Shown one piece after another: positions 1-23,200 of a stretch of 64,000 nucleotides of DNA. The DNA is taken from NCBI RefSeq assembly GCF_964340395.1, contig NC_135552.1:22234681-22298680 (forward strand), in the 5' to 3' direction. The stretch comes from Glandiceps talaboti. Its lineage: Eukaryota > Hemichordata > Enteropneusta > Spengelidae. Positions within the stretch are counted from its first letter, which is position 1; each line of letters begins with the position of its first letter. The position numbers were made by a program, and so were the translations under genes. The notes under the pieces are model-generated. The model saw only the letters and a program-made list of their open reading frames with translations. It was not told the DNA's origin and ran no database searches.

Positions 1-769
1 ACTTGTGTTTGACTAGTAGAAAGTCCAAAATCCAAACCAATTTCTCGCCCATACTACAGCGCCTTGCAAGTTACTGTTCACTGGCTCTATTTGATGCAAC
101 ACACAGAAATCAAATTGATATAAAACAGCATAATGATATTCTACAGTTTCAGGTAGCAAGATCACAACTCTTGCTACATTTAGTTTGAATGAACCAGCAA
201 GGACAGCAGACAAGCGGGCGTCAAAGTTTGGATGTCTTCACAATGCACATGAGTTTCTTTCATTCGACAAAACCGTGGCAAGAAACTGCATTCACTCAAT
301 CTTGCATGCTACTTGAAGTGTAGCATGTGCAGTTTCTTGGTTTCTACATGTAACATGTTATATCAAACAGAGCCAATGACCTGCAACTCGCTGTGCCACC
401 TTAAGCCTCGTGTGGCAGTGCTTGCCGACAGTCTGCAGAGACCAGGTTAAACCCCAAACATTTCTTTCATGTTTATCTATTGTATGATTTGTACTTTAAA
501 AAAGAACATCTTCAGTTTGAATTTTCACAAAGATATAAAAGTTTACAAATAAACTGTCAGATTTACAGATTTACTTTTGAATATCAATTTGGTTTACAAA
601 TGTAAAGTAAAGAATTGCGTAGTCTCCACTTAGCGTGACACGCGAAAAGAAGCGGGTGGGATAACTTGAACGATTTGAGGACATATATGACAATCAACAC
701 GCTAAAGAATTGTGAAAGTATCCGTTTGAATTTTAGTTTACTTGAAATTTGCTTTCGTCACGAATACAG
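1..769. other. Gene-free stretch upstream of the first visible TYR-A exon
   Basis: I see no exon with tyrosinase similarity here. The exons that should precede position 770 (signal peptide, Cys-rich/EGF region and CuA site) are absent, so they lie off the left edge or are lost. In paralogs B and C the matching intron is 898 and 484 bp, so the missing exon could simply be just outside the window. The stretch carries two copies of a dispersed repeat in opposite orientation. Confidence 0.6.
56..400. repeat. Inverted pair of a dispersed repeat
   Basis: Positions about 56-190 (minus orientation) and about 230-400 (plus) contain related sequence. A third copy lies at about 3440-3595 in a TYR-A intron. 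Shared blocks include GAGCCAGTGAACAGTAA (3570-3587, and in reverse complement near 65-90) and a TCTTGC(A/T)..TGTAGCATGTG-like core. No coding capacity is visible; this is probably a short non-autonomous element family. Confidence 0.45.
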
Positions 770-5657
<4,888 letters not shown>

Positions 5658-5674
5658 TTTTGAATAACCAGTAT

Positions 5675-5860
<186 letters not shown>

Positions 5861-5862
<2 letters not shown>

Positions 5863-6283
5863 TTACACCCAATCTGTGAAATTGCCCAATTCTTGAAATG
5901 GGTAGGTAACTTTGCCCAGTTCATGAAATAGTCAATCGTGTTGCAGAGGTTATGAAGTGGGTATGGTAAGATATGCCCAGTACATGAAATGAGCATCTTT
6001 TATAGGACATTCACAAAAAAGAGTAACAATCAAACAACTTTATTATCATGTAATTACAAACTCACCACTTCATAATTCTTATTTTATAATAATTCAGTGT
6101 AGCTTGTGTTTGTAATAGAGTTCGATAACCAACACCCCAGTTCAAAACTCTTCCCCAAAAATTTAATTTCGCTCCTTTTCGATCATACTCTCATTTGCAT
6201 AAGGTTGACTATTTATTTCATGAACTGGGCAAAGTTACCTACCCATTTCATGAATTGGGCAATTTCACAGATTGGGTGTAACA
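5861..6283. mobile_element. MITE-like element with ~75-bp terminal inverted repeats
   Basis: The element starts TGTTACACCC and ends GGGTGTAACA. The inverted match continues inward for about 75 bp (5861-5935 against 6209-6283), through AATCTGTGAAATTGCCCAAT and GTAGGTAACTTTGCCCAGTT, with few mismatches. The interior (about 270 bp) has no coding capacity. It is embedded in TA/TG microsatellite, so a target-site duplication cannot be read. A non-autonomous DNA transposon is the simplest call; the family is not assigned. Confidence 0.7.
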
Positions 6284-6918
6284 TATATACATATAAATGT
6301 GTATATATGTACAATCAAGCTTATATATGTATGAGCGGTCACCAAAGAATAACAAGGTCAAGCTCAAACCTACACTAGTTGTAACTACCATTTTCTGTCG
6401 GAAAACCAACGATACATTTACTGAAAATTGCTTAAGATATTGTAAATGTTACACATACACAGAGGCCCACTTACCCAAACCTTTATAGTGACATGTCGAA
6501 AGTGTGGTCACGTTGGAGTGCTGGGTTTAGGGTGCGGACCCCAAAATCAATTTCACTGGATTTATTTACCATACTAATAGTGTATAACTACACAAATATG
6601 TTCAGACACAGGTGATTCAATATTGTACATGGTGTACGATATCATGAGAAAGTCATGTTTAACAAACCACAGTTTCAAAAATCATTGGAGTTGCAGCTAG
6701 TGTAGTGCAGGTCTGAGAAGGCAAAAAGGAATGTATGAAGAAGTCAAATCACCCGACAATTTTTTTTTTGTAAATATTAACACCACAGATTGAGTACACA
6801 TTTGATGAACGAGGTAGACAGTTGTTATTTATAACTTATGAAGGCACCTTGAACATATTGCCGTGCCCTTTATCAAATATTCAACGGTATTACGTGTTTT
6901 GCTACATCATGATAGTAA
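6284..6918. other. Intergenic, nothing recognised
   Basis: AT-rich sequence without coding similarity or clear repeats. It may contain the TYR-A 3' untranslated region or flank. Confidence 0.5.
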
Positions 6919-7690
6919 GTTTCGCATTGTTACATTATGATACACCAGATTCAAATTGTTACATTATGATACACCAGATTCCAATTGTTACATTATAAAA
7001 CACCAGATTCCAATTGTTACATCATGATAACCAGCATCCAATAGTTACAGTGTAATGCACCAGATTACAATTGTTACATTATGATACAAAAGATTCCAAT
7101 AGTTACATTATGACACACCAGATTACAATTGTTACATTATAAAACACCAGATTCTAATTGTTACATCATGATAACCAGCATCCAATAGTTACAGTATAAT
7201 GCACCAGATTACTATTGTTACATTATGATACACCAGATTCAAATAGTTATTTTATGAAAACACCAGATTCCAATTGTTACATTATAAAACACCAGATTCC
7301 AATTGTTACATCATGATAACCAGCATCCAATAGTTACAGTATAATGCACCAGATTACAATTGTTACATTATGATACAAAAGATTCCAATTGTTACATTAT
7401 TATACACCAGATTCAAATAGTTACATTATTATACACCAGATTCAAATAGTTACATTACTATACACCAGATTCCAATTGTTACATTTTTATACACCAGATT
7501 CCAATTGTTACATTACTATACACCGGATTCCAATAGTTACATTATTATACATCAGATTCCAACAGTTACATTACTATACATCAGATTCCAATAGTTACAT
7601 TTTTATACACCAGATTCCAACAGTTACATTACGATACACCAATTTCCAACCGTCACATTATGATACATCAATTTCAAACTGTTATATATG
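6919..7690. repeat. 29-bp minisatellite with higher-order structure
   Basis: About 26 copies of a ~29-bp unit of the form TTACATTATGATACACCAGA plus TTCCAATTG. A variant carrying CCAGCATCCAATAGTTACAG recurs at 7031, 7175 and 7320. This 144-145-bp periodicity shows that five-unit blocks were duplicated together. The 127-residue frame over its 3' part is low-complexity and not a gene. Confidence 0.88.
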
Positions 7691-10062
7691 CATATATTAT
7701 CATACACAAGTTTCGAATGTGCACAATTATCTTAATTCGTTTGCCTTTCAAGGACTCTTACTATTCTTTTGAAGAAGTGAACAGATTTTAAGGTTGGGTT
7801 TGTATTAAATACAATTTACATTTACAAGAGCAGTATTGATGATTTGTTTGTAAGGAATTCCTAACTAATTAATTCTATAAAAATACAAAGAAGTGTTGTG
7901 ATAGTCAGTACTCACAGCTCTGAATATCTATATTATTGATTATGGACACAATTTATCTAAAAGTTAAAAAGTATTATCTAAAAGAACGAGACTTTGTATG
8001 ACTAGACATTTACTATTTATGCTTATAAGAAGCGTCAGCTTGATTATTTTGTTTCATTTTTTCGATAAAAGTAAATTCACCAAAAAAAATGCTTGTCGTG
8101 TCGTTAAATAATTTTACAACTGCGAGTAATGGTGACGAGTAAATGTACCCGGATGTCGGGTATATAAAGGCACCTAACTTGTTCCGTGTCTCGGAAATGT
8201 TTGTTTTCTAAGATTATTGTTAACCTGGCTGGACTTTTAATCTTTTACTTGAATTCTTATTTGTTATCGATATCTGGTTATCGGAAATACTTGTATCCCA
8301 ATTTCGGGATAGAAAAACCATTGGTTGATATAATATTGTTTTTGCCTGGAAATACTGACCAAAACTGATTACAATACGAATAAGTCAATCAAACATTGAT
8401 TTTAAAAATTACAAAATGAATAATTGCTTCCCCCCCAAAAAAAAAGAAAAAAGAAGGAAAGAAAAGAAATTGAGCTTAATTTGCTGTCAAACTATGACGT
8501 CGATCACTTGCAGGTAAGATTACTCCAACTCGCAATACAAACAATTGAAAATCTAGAAATGTTGTTTATCAAGTCATAATTCGACAAATGCCTTTTCAAC
8601 CATTTGACATTCCATGACACAACTGAGAGTTCAATTAGTACTGCATCACGTCTCAAATTCGTCGTTCCATCATCCACACCCCTATAGTCAACGAATGTCA
8701 TGTGTGGCTTCATCAAAGTAAAAACGTTCTCCATCTATGACGAGCTTGTCAAAACTTAGGAATGCCAGCGATCTGCCATCTATACTACCAGCCAGCCATA
8801 CTGGCATTGGATGTTTATGCACGTGCGCGGAAAATCATTGGCTCGTTTAGATGGCACGTATTGGTCCCATCTACAAATCACTGATTTACCGTCATCAGTA
8901 TCTGTCTGGAGCGGAAACGGGCGGGGTTCCAACGGGTCGCGCGAACTAGTGGTGGGAAGTCGTCTGTGATTTACATATCCATTCCAGCTTTCTAAAGTCT
9001 AGTTTTGTATGCCGATAACTTAACAATGAGAGGTCTGGGTCATTGTGGTAGCTGCTGTTTCAGTCAGGTGATGAGCTCTCTCTATACCTAATTTCCTGTC
9101 ACCATTGGCTTCGTATAATATCACTGACCTTAGCCTCACAAGAGTCCCATGTTTCTCCTTCCTGTTCTTCAATGCCATAGAAAATCAAATTATTTCTGCA
9201 ACTCTGATCTTTTAATGAATCAAACTCTATTTCCATGGTATCGACAGAAGTTTGTTATCCACAAGCTTACTATAATCTATATTATTATCTCTTTCAAATC
9301 GATGGAACCAGTGATGCGTTTTTCATCTCTTTTTGTGTCAGTTTGAATGTCTTGTAAGGTCGTTATCATTGTATGTGCGTCCTCTTTAAATGTAGAGGCT
9401 ACACTTTGCATCTCTCTGTCAGTGTTGCCTGTCAGTTCCCAGGCTGTCGAGTAGTTGGCCCTGGATTCAACTCAATATCACCCGCAATCAACAGCAGTCT
9501 AGTATTAACAAAAGGAGTGTGCCATTGTCCATTCATCTCGTTGCGTAGCATGTTTACTTAATAACAGTTATAAACATTTCAACTCTGACAAGTGGTGGCT
9601 CAAAGTTTCAAATTGACCCATTTAAGTCTATTAAAACAGGAGGGAATTGTCCAGATATGAATGAACCCGACACACCTATAAATGTTTTCATTTCTTATAA
9701 GAAGTTTTTATTTATTGTACACATTAGGTTTTTGACCAATCATGTCATGTAAAAATATCACGTTCTTTGTATAATGGGGCGTGGCCCTTTACTGAAACAA
9801 ATAATAATTATCATAATAGTAAGGCCAGACCCATCTCCATAAAGTAAAGAAAGTAAAACAACCATGTTCGTAGACCTTTTCTGAGGCTAAAAGTTTGTTG
9901 AATTGTCAACTGTTTTGAAATTCAAATAGTCAGTCCTACAAAAGAGAAAGCGACGTGTGGAATAGGACAAAGCTGACACGCACGATTGAACTTTAAAGGC
10001 GAGATTTGCCCTTTGACACACGAAAAATGCTAGGTGTGTCAAACTATAGGTGACTGTGCAAA
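7691..10062. other. Intergenic region upstream of TYR-B
   Basis: No convincing exon is seen. A small frame at 8504-8734 (minus) has no family motif. The last few hundred bases should contain the TYR-B promoter, but I see no clear TATA box. A less AT-rich island lies near 8810-8970. Confidence 0.5.
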
Positions 10063-14465
<4,403 letters not shown>

Positions 14466-14580
14466 GGTTTTAATATTTACTAATACTTCTGTTACATTTA
14501 CATTTGTACTAAACATTTTGGAATGCTCAGTGTAAATTGAAATCTCAGGGGAATATTTGAGCTATGTATTTTTACACGAC

Positions 14581-14586
14581 AATAAA
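14581..14586 (+). terminator. Candidate poly(A) signal of TYR-B
   Basis: AATAAA lies 116 bp after the TYR-B stop codon, at a plausible distance. No cleavage evidence is available. Confidence 0.45.
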
Positions 14587-14707
14587 GGACTTTGTTTAGA
14601 AGAATCTTCATAACATACCACTCGTCAGAAAGTACATGTGCTCTTAGATTATAAGGTTGTTGACAGTGATAACTCCCCACTGATGACAATGTTCGAGACA
14701 GTATCAT

Positions 14708-14975
14708 CTGACCTGACCTGACCTGACCCGCCTTGCCTTGCCCTGCCTTGCTTGCCTTGCCTTGCCCTGCCTTGCCCTGTCTTGCCTTGCTTGCCTTGCC
14801 TTGCTTGACTTGACTTGACTTGACTTGACCTGACCTGACCTGAACTGAACTTAAACTGAGCTGAACTTAAACTGAGCTGACCTGAACCAACCTATCCTAA
14901 ACCTGACCCGCCCTGACCTGACCTGACCCTTACCTGAGCTGAGCTGAGCTGAGCTGAACTGAGCTGAGCTGATGA
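14708..14975. repeat. Degenerate pentanucleotide array (CCTGA/CCTTG/TGAGC)
   Basis: About 265 bp of five-base periodicity drifting through CCTGA, CTTGC, TTGAC, CTGAA and GAGCT blocks. It is interspersed microsatellite, not telomeric. Confidence 0.85.
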
Positions 14976-15530
14976 ATTGAATAAATTGATCGATCAGCTG
15001 AAACAAAAAGCAAATAGGGGCATATAAAAACAATGTAAATTACCCAGGTATACTCAGAATCACAGATCTGGGTGCCACTTTGATCTGAATACTTCGTGAC
15101 ACATGACCCCTAGAGAACCCATGGTGGTAGACTAGACTATGCAAATGACCAGCCTTCCGTCAAATTGTATTCTTATCAGGAAAGGTTTCAGTATGGATAT
15201 TTAGTGTATACAAATATTTGCCTACTTCTCGACACTTCAAGATTTATATTAGAGACCACAAAGTCCACTGTTTGAAGTATTAGAATTCAGAAGAAACATC
15301 AAGCATTATTCTGAGAAGCAGCCCTTAGTCATCTGAAAGCCAATTGTTTGACTTGGTTACGTTAGCAGTAGATAATTGACAGAGAATTGGTCATCAAATA
15401 TAAATCGAAACAACGTCGATGGCGCCCTCTATAGGTTCCAGGGAGACTTGTTAAAAGGATGAATAATCTATCTACGTCTGTGGTGTCTTTTTGATATGTA
15501 TAGTAAGGGTACACTATAATTTTAGCATAG

Positions 15531-15531
<1 letters not shown>

Positions 15532-15561
<30 letters not shown>

Positions 15562-15590
15562 TGTATGTATGTATGTACGTACGTACGACG
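15532..15590. repeat. (GTAT)n/(GTAC)n microsatellite
   Basis: About 11 GTAT units ending in GTAC units. Confidence 0.85.
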
Positions 15591-16085
15591 TACGTGTGTC
15601 TAATTATATGTAAAACTATTGTTTTTCCTTTGTTGAAATAAAAACAACAAGCTCAGAGTCAGAGTTCCCGTTATGTGATATACAATACATAGCCAATACA
15701 GCTGCCTGAAGATAAACAGTTTGTAAACAAACACTAACACTTTGAAGTTATTCTAGCATGTATACTTCACTAAACAAACGCCAACAAACATCTGTTAATT
15801 TGTTCCCTCAACGCAAGTCTCTAAATACAGTCTGTAAAGTCTTAGAGGCTATCAAGCCATCCGTAAACAAAGTTCTATACACCTCCGGTGGGTTGATTGT
15901 ACCTGTAAACGTGATTGCGTAATTAAAACAGCATTATTCTTGATGTTGTCATTGGACCGTTAAAACACATTTTCAAATACTAATAATAGTCAACACTTTG
16001 ATTAATTCCAGCAATCTTATTTTGGTTCCATCGATGGTGCTTGAAATCCTTACTGACACAAGTAAATAAACAAGCAAACAACAAA

Positions 16086-16152
16086 CAATCAATCAAACAA
16101 ACAAACAAACAAACTAACTAACTAACTAACTAACTAACAAACAAACAAACAA
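16086..16152. repeat. (AAAC)n/(TAAC)n microsatellite
   Basis: AAAC repeats flank a run of TAAC repeats. Confidence 0.85.
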
Positions 16153-17294
16153 GATAAAACACACTCACATCCGAACAAACACACATACACTTATGAAAAT
16201 CAATGTCACTTGTGACCACTTGAAATGAACAAAAAAAAATCAGACTGGTGCTTGAATGTTTTTATGTTACCAAACATCAGATTACAACAGACGTGCGAGT
16301 TATACATGTACACAGATATTTATGAGCTCTAGAAGTCATAACGATATACAAATATTAAAATATCCTACTTGATCTGGAAACTTTTTCCATAACACATGAC
16401 CTCGGTCATGCGCAACGGTAACATATAGGTCTAACCTTAATACCATTGAAAATATACATATACAAGCAAAACTAACATAAATAACATCTAGATCAAATCA
16501 CAGACTCTGTATGAATACCAAAATTCGGATTATCCATCGGAATCTCAGACCATATGATATAAACAGTTTTAGAGAAGCACGCAGTTAAAGAATGGCCATG
16601 GGCATACTGATAAACAGCAAAGACTTGTAAAAAATGCTCTAACAATGCTCTAATCAAACATTGTCACGAACAGTAAATGGTTTGGTTCTAAATGGAGGGT
16701 GCGCCAATATAGACATTGTAAACTTTTGGTTCTATCGAGTAATTTCATGATTTTGTATCACGTGCATTACGTACGACCCCCCCCCCCCCACGTACAGATC
16801 TCAAAATTATTCCCCATTCATTGTTCAGTGGAAGTCCTTGCCATGGATACGCGTTATTTAATAGAAGTCAGTAAACGTTGACGTGCAATTACAGAACACA
16901 AATATACATGACTCCTAAGTGCTTACTACCATTAGATAAAAAGGTTATATGCTTAGCCTATATAAAACATTATGTTTCAGACAAAAATTCAAATCACCTT
17001 ATTTATATCTTTGGCAATTTTGAAAATTTCATATGCATATTGCATATTTCATAAAAAATTCCGATGCACCTTTCCTTTTATGCGTGTGATCAATACAAAG
17101 AAATGGTTACATGTTGAAATGGTTGAGTAAAAATGAAACTGGCCAATTGGCACGAGTGTCGGTTGATTTTGGTCTCAAAAAGTGGGTAAAATGTTGCATT
17201 TCAATATTATGCAAATAATGACTTGGCTCCTTATCGTGGGGTTAACTATCCAATTGTCAAGTGATTCTCGACTGCGTGTATTATGAATATGTAT

Positions 17295-20200
17295 CTAATC
17301 CGCCACTGTGTACCACAAAACAAGAACAGGTAACAATATGGTGGCCATGGCAATATTTGTTTTCGTTGCTATAGAGTCGAAATAGTCTGATTCGTCAAAG
17401 AGATTTTCACCAATGCATGAAGTTGAAAATTGGACATTGCCTTCGTGTAAGTCGGACATACTCGACGGGAAGTGTGTGATTCTATCTTCGAGCACCTCAC
17501 CACTGGAACCCGTCATTCGTATTGAGAAGGGAACGTCAACAATGCGTTGATCTTGCAGGAAAAAATTATACGTTGTTCGGCTGAGTTCTATCCAAGTGTC
17601 CTCGTCGTCGGGTTTGATGGTGACGGACTCAACTGGAAGGCGGTGATACACGATTTGTATGCCGAACCACCATTTTGTACTGCCATCTTTAAATTTATAT
17701 TTGATTGTGTCCGTGAAAGGGCATTCAACTACTTTCCAACTGATTTCAATTCTGCCTTCCCTTATCGCCGCAATTTTCTCGAAGGCCTGCAAACTCAGAT
17801 CAATATCATCAACGGCGCAAGACGGGCATTGGTCTATGATGATAATGTACACGCTGTCACCATTCGGACCTGTCACCTCAATGCATTCACCACATGTCTA
17901 CAAAGCAAGTTAAATACAGGTTAAAATGCTATGCGCGGAAAGGATAGCTTTATATCCCAGGCTTGCATTTGTCTATGTAATACCAAGTTGCCCCCCAACA
18001 ACCGTACTAGTATGATATACAACTCGGCGATCACACAAAGATGTGTGGCTGGTCTTTGCATCCCTGTTTCTCCTCCCACTCCCGTCCCAAATCACAGGCT
18101 CGTAAATCGGAGATATTAATTATTAATCGTTGTTACCTGCAGGAATGGTACCTTCATATCGCATTGAATGGAAATGAATTGAAGCCATGGTTTCAACAAA
18201 GTCTAAGCTTAATACGTACACGTGTATAATCAATCCATGAGCAAGAGAGCTCATTTTAGAGCACTATTACACCAAATTTTAACCTTAGAGTGAAACAGTG
18301 AGTTAGGGCTATAGTATCTCCGACTAGTAGTAAATTCAATCAATTTATATTACGTCAACAGTAAATTGCCAGAGAGCTTAGATACCTCAGAGTTTCTCCA
18401 TGAACCTATCGCCATAGCCCCGACGTCTAGGAAACCTTCTGTGTTCATCATACAAGTACCGCTACCGGCAGCAGCCTGAGGTGCACCCATGTAATATGTC
18501 CCTTGTCCTGTGTGTACTTTTTCATCAACCAAGCATGTCCCATCCTCGTACGCCATAACTTCTTCCAAGACTTCATTTTCAGGCAGTGGTGTAGCTGTTT
18601 GGTCTTCACTAACCTCCGTGACTGATACAGTACAAATAATAAAAGAAAGATCGTGGTAATGCTATTCATATCGTCACCGTGCATGATGAAAAAGAAAGAA
18701 AGAAAAAAGAACTGACTGGCCTGCCTAGCTTTCGCTCTCTTTAGGTAGAATAATTATAGTCAGGTGCCAAAAATCAAATCAAAGTTCTTCAGACCTCTTT
18801 AAAATTTGCAATATGAAAACTTATTTCTGGTTTATATATAAATAATAAAAAGTAATTTTGGGACCACTGTCTTGTTTTCAAGAAAATCTGCAATCCTTTA
18901 CTTTCACTTAGAGTTACCACAGTCTTCAGTTACCATAGAATAAAACAGAGACACGTTTTAAGCGTTCTGATGCTCGTATGCGATTTACCTGTGACTGCTG
19001 ACCCTGAACTCCCATCACAGGCCGGGAATTGGGTAGACCCATCTAGTAGTTGCGACTCACTGCTAAGAAACTGACTGATGGTATCCTCGACAGCAACACC
19101 CGTAGTCGAAATTACCCTGATATCAAATGGCACATCTATAGTCGAAGACCAACTCGGCTTCATGAAAAAATTATAGAAAGTTCTTTGTAACTCAATCCAG
19201 GAACTACTCCCCGATGGCTTCAGCTGCATACGACTGACGGGGTAACGGTGATTGTTCACCTGGATGCCAAACCACCACTGTGTACTGCCGTCTTTAAACT
19301 TATATTTGAAGTTGCCTGTAGTGGGGCACTCGATAACACGCCAGCTTATTTGTATTCTGCCTTCATCTCGAGGTGCTAGCATTTCGAAAGCCTCTTCAGA
19401 AAAGTCAATGTCGCCTGAGCCTGGACACGTTGGGCATTGGTCGATGATTTTGATTTGTATGACGTCACCGTATGGACCAGTCACTTCAACACATTCACCA
19501 CACACCTGTCATTCCGGAGATCAAACGATTTATCTATTTATCGAGTATGTACACAATTAGGAACATGTGCCAATTGGTTAACTCATGAGTATAGGTGTAA
19601 TCAGTCTGCTAGATATCATACATGTATTTGCATTTCTTTGGTATTACGGACATTAAACATCTTCGAAATATAATTAACCACAACCCCAAAAATACCTGCA
19701 GTTACGAATACGCATACTAGCCACATAATATTATCCAAAGTATCAACGGAATTACATGTAAAACAAAGAAGTGAATTGAGTACCTTGAGTTGAGTGAACG
19801 ATTTGAAACTTCAATATTTTGTTTTTAGCATTTAACACAGTATAAAAATTGTGTGAAATTGTGCTACATATTAATATGTCGTTATTTATACCTGTGAGTT
19901 TTCCCATGACGATATCGCCATGGCCCCAACCATCAAATCACCGTGAATCAGCATACATGTCCCGGTCCCTGCAGCAGCCTGGTCGGCTTCCAGATAGTAG
20001 GTGCCTTCACCATGATGGACTACATCGTCAATGATGCACACATCACTAGTACTACTGTCAACAACTGCTTCCGTGGCACTGACAGTGGTACCAACAACTT
20101 CGGATGCGCTATTGTGAACTGTAGAGGCACCCCCGTGAAACGTCACAGTAGCTTAAGGAAGAGAGTGAGGATATTCAGTATTAGCTGAGTGGATTCAGAC

Positions 20201-23200
20201 CAAATTCGCTACTGTGTAGAGAGTTTGACGGATGGAATCGACAGTCAGTTTCGTTCACACGTTAGCTGACATCACTTATATTTTCTAGTATACATATGAA
20301 CATATATGTGAATATAGGTTGAATTTGAAAACACCGTGAATCAATCTGATTGTCACCAACTTGTTTCACATATTGATAATCCAGGTGAGATCAAAAAGAT
20401 TATTTAAGTTACATTTGTTAAACTGTTACTTGAACCTACGCCATCTTCCAAATCATCAATCACGTCTGCGTATATTTAGTACATATTACAGTCATACCCG
20501 TTTTATAGTTTATGACTGTGGCGTACAACATGCAACTTCCAAATACTAACTGCAAACTGTAAGTTAGCCGACTGTCCAGTCATGTGGGGAGCTATTGGTT
20601 CTCACCTTCACCCGAGAACCAACAATCCGCCACGTGACTGGACTCTAGGCTACAGGTAGGTTGAACGACTAAAATAACTAGACTGTTGATCGTGCTGATT
20701 TTCGCTTTATAAATAGAGTGCCAAAATTAAAGTCGAGGGCAAACGTTTTGATTTGGGGAACTTCAAAAAAATAATTATGAAAAATCACATTTTAAAATAT
20801 TCTCAGTTTTCATATTTAGTTTTACAAAGGGGAAAGAGTATTACCAGTAATTGTATACCTGTCGTTGTTGCTGTTGTTGTTGTTGTTGTGCCTGTTTGGC
20901 CACCAGCAGGAGTTACTCCGTCGTCACAAGACACGAACTGACTGGAGCTTGTAATGTACTGGTCCTCGCTGCTGTAGATTTGACTAATGGTATCTTGTAC
21001 TATAAAACCGTTAGTTGACGTCAGTTTGATATCCATAGGAGCATTAAGCGTCGCCACGGAAGTTGGTTTAAGGAAGAAATTGTAGTCTTGCCTTTCTAGG
21101 TCAACCCATGTACTTGATCCAGACTCCCTAACTTGCATCAAACTGATCGGATAGAGGTGGTCGATAGCTTGGATACCAAACCAATATTGTGAACTTCCCG
21201 CCTTGAACTGTGTATTCAATAAAAGTACACCAAAAGATGCTTATATGTTTTATATGTACAAGATTTGAAAATTATTTTTTTCCAGATTGAGGACTGCTGT
21301 AATAGTCATAAAAGTAGGTACGTTTTAGAATTGGTGATAAAATCACTGGTGTTTGGTGAATTTGGCGAATAAATAATATAACCATAATGCTATACAGGGC
21401 ATTTCACGACTGACAGTTATACTTTCTGAATGCAAATATGTTGACCAATATAAGCTGAAGTTGACTAATACAGATTTCAGTTCATGAAAGGACGACGACT
21501 TTTGTTAAACCAATCATCGGTTAATATATAAAAGTTGCATTCCATCGAAAAAATTGACCAATCACAGACTTCCAGTTATTTTATACTCTCTATATATTTT
21601 GGAAAGGTGGTTCAACGAAAAGATGTTGAAACATCTTCAGAAGCAATATAAACCAACTTGCTTGTAATGTTAGAGAGTCACGTAATCCACAAGGTATATG
21701 GGCGTTATCATCTTCAAAATTAGCAAACATAACAGGGTAATAACCAAGTGGACATGCAGCTAATTCTGTTAACCGTTTGGGGGCGTGCTATTCCACAGTC
21801 TGTGAATACTTCGACTTCAAGGGTGTCATGGTTAAAGTACAAGTGGGAGTAGAATACAACAGGTATACAGCTATACTTACCCAAAATAAAGGTATGGTCT
21901 CAGATTGTACCCCTGTGTTCTGGAAAGTCATTCCATGATTTGCATCACATACGCCAAGAAACATCAAATTGAAACGCTACTTCATTTTGTTCTCAAACTG
22001 GTCTATCGTTGCAGACATACATATTTACTAGATGCACACTGAATATTCATATGACTCATTCATATTACCATTTGATAAATAATCACGTGTTCATCTAATA
22101 GATATCCATGTCTACTAAATATATGAGGCAACGCTGCACAACTGAAACAACGATATATGTGAAAAAGAGCTTCTAGCTATTTGGTGTTTCTTGGCAATCG
22201 AGCGAAATTTATATATAATGTGAAATCATGAAATGACTCTATAACGTAACCCAACGTTTATGACAATACCTAGAGTAGCGTTCCCCTTTAAAATGTTATT
22301 CGTACACATACAATAATGAATGACTGTCACATTATTTTAATGCCATACTATGAGTTCTTACCCTGTATTGGATATCATCCGTGATTGGACATGTGACCAC
22401 AGACCACGTGATATCGATGATTCCAACATTTAGATCACTTTCTAATATCTCGAAAGCTTCCTCGCTGAGATTCAAACTATCGTCAAGGCAATCACTGCAT
22501 TCGTCGATTATTCTCACCGTTATTTTGTCTCCGTACGGACCAGTTACCTCGGCACATTGTCCACACACCTTTACAGAGAATAATGAGCTGTTAATGTTGA
22601 GTAAGCTCAGTGTTAAACTAAACACAAATTCGATTTTTAAATGTTTTATTTGTAAACTTAAACAGGAATCTCGACACCAACTTAAAGATCGGTGGTCGTC
22701 TTATACGCACGCTTATTTGGTGGAAATCAATGCAAATTCGCATAATTAATAAATACCTTAATTAGAAAAAAAGCTACATCAAATGTTCAAGAATACTGTA
22801 ACAAAGATTTGAAAAGTCGGCAGATAGTCTATTTCGAATTCAAAGGTTCGTGTACGTGTGAGAGAATTTTTTGTAAGTTATTCTCGATTTAGCGTGGAAA
22901 ACTATAATGATCTTTCGAGGGTTTTTTTGAACTATTATCATTCTCCCTCCCCTTTTTATAAAGTTACTAAACACAACGATACAAATGTACGTCAACATTC
23001 CCAATTACGTCATGAACTTTTGACTTGCAAGGTCAAACCTACACAACAGGGAACAACAACATCGCAGCAGATTGACAGTAATTACGTGTGGTTGTGTTGA
23101 TGATTAAAGTCCTGGATTCAAGTTGGGTACTTAGAATTCAAATAACAACAAAGGAAAGATCACTCATCTAATGTCCAGGCCCGCTAGTTTAGCGCCAATA

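Larger units (their letters stand above)
14587..17294. other. Intergenic between TYR-B and the expansin-like gene
   Basis: This gap between convergent genes holds pentanucleotide and tetranucleotide repeats (listed separately) and no recognisable coding sequence. Confidence 0.6.

Noticed and set aside
14708-14975. Interstitial telomere-like repeat
   Set aside because: The unit is a drifting pentamer (CCTGA, CTTGC, GAGCT), not TTAGGG.
18448-18684. Apparent start with signal peptide (MNSITTIFLLLFVLYQ) for a separate expansin gene on the minus strand
   Set aside because: Its frame runs into SRRLVKTK and not the expansin domain. The domain frame has a stop upstream, a strong acceptor (CTGTATCAG) lies at the junction, and the previous module's exon ends in the matching phase, so it is an internal exon of one gene.
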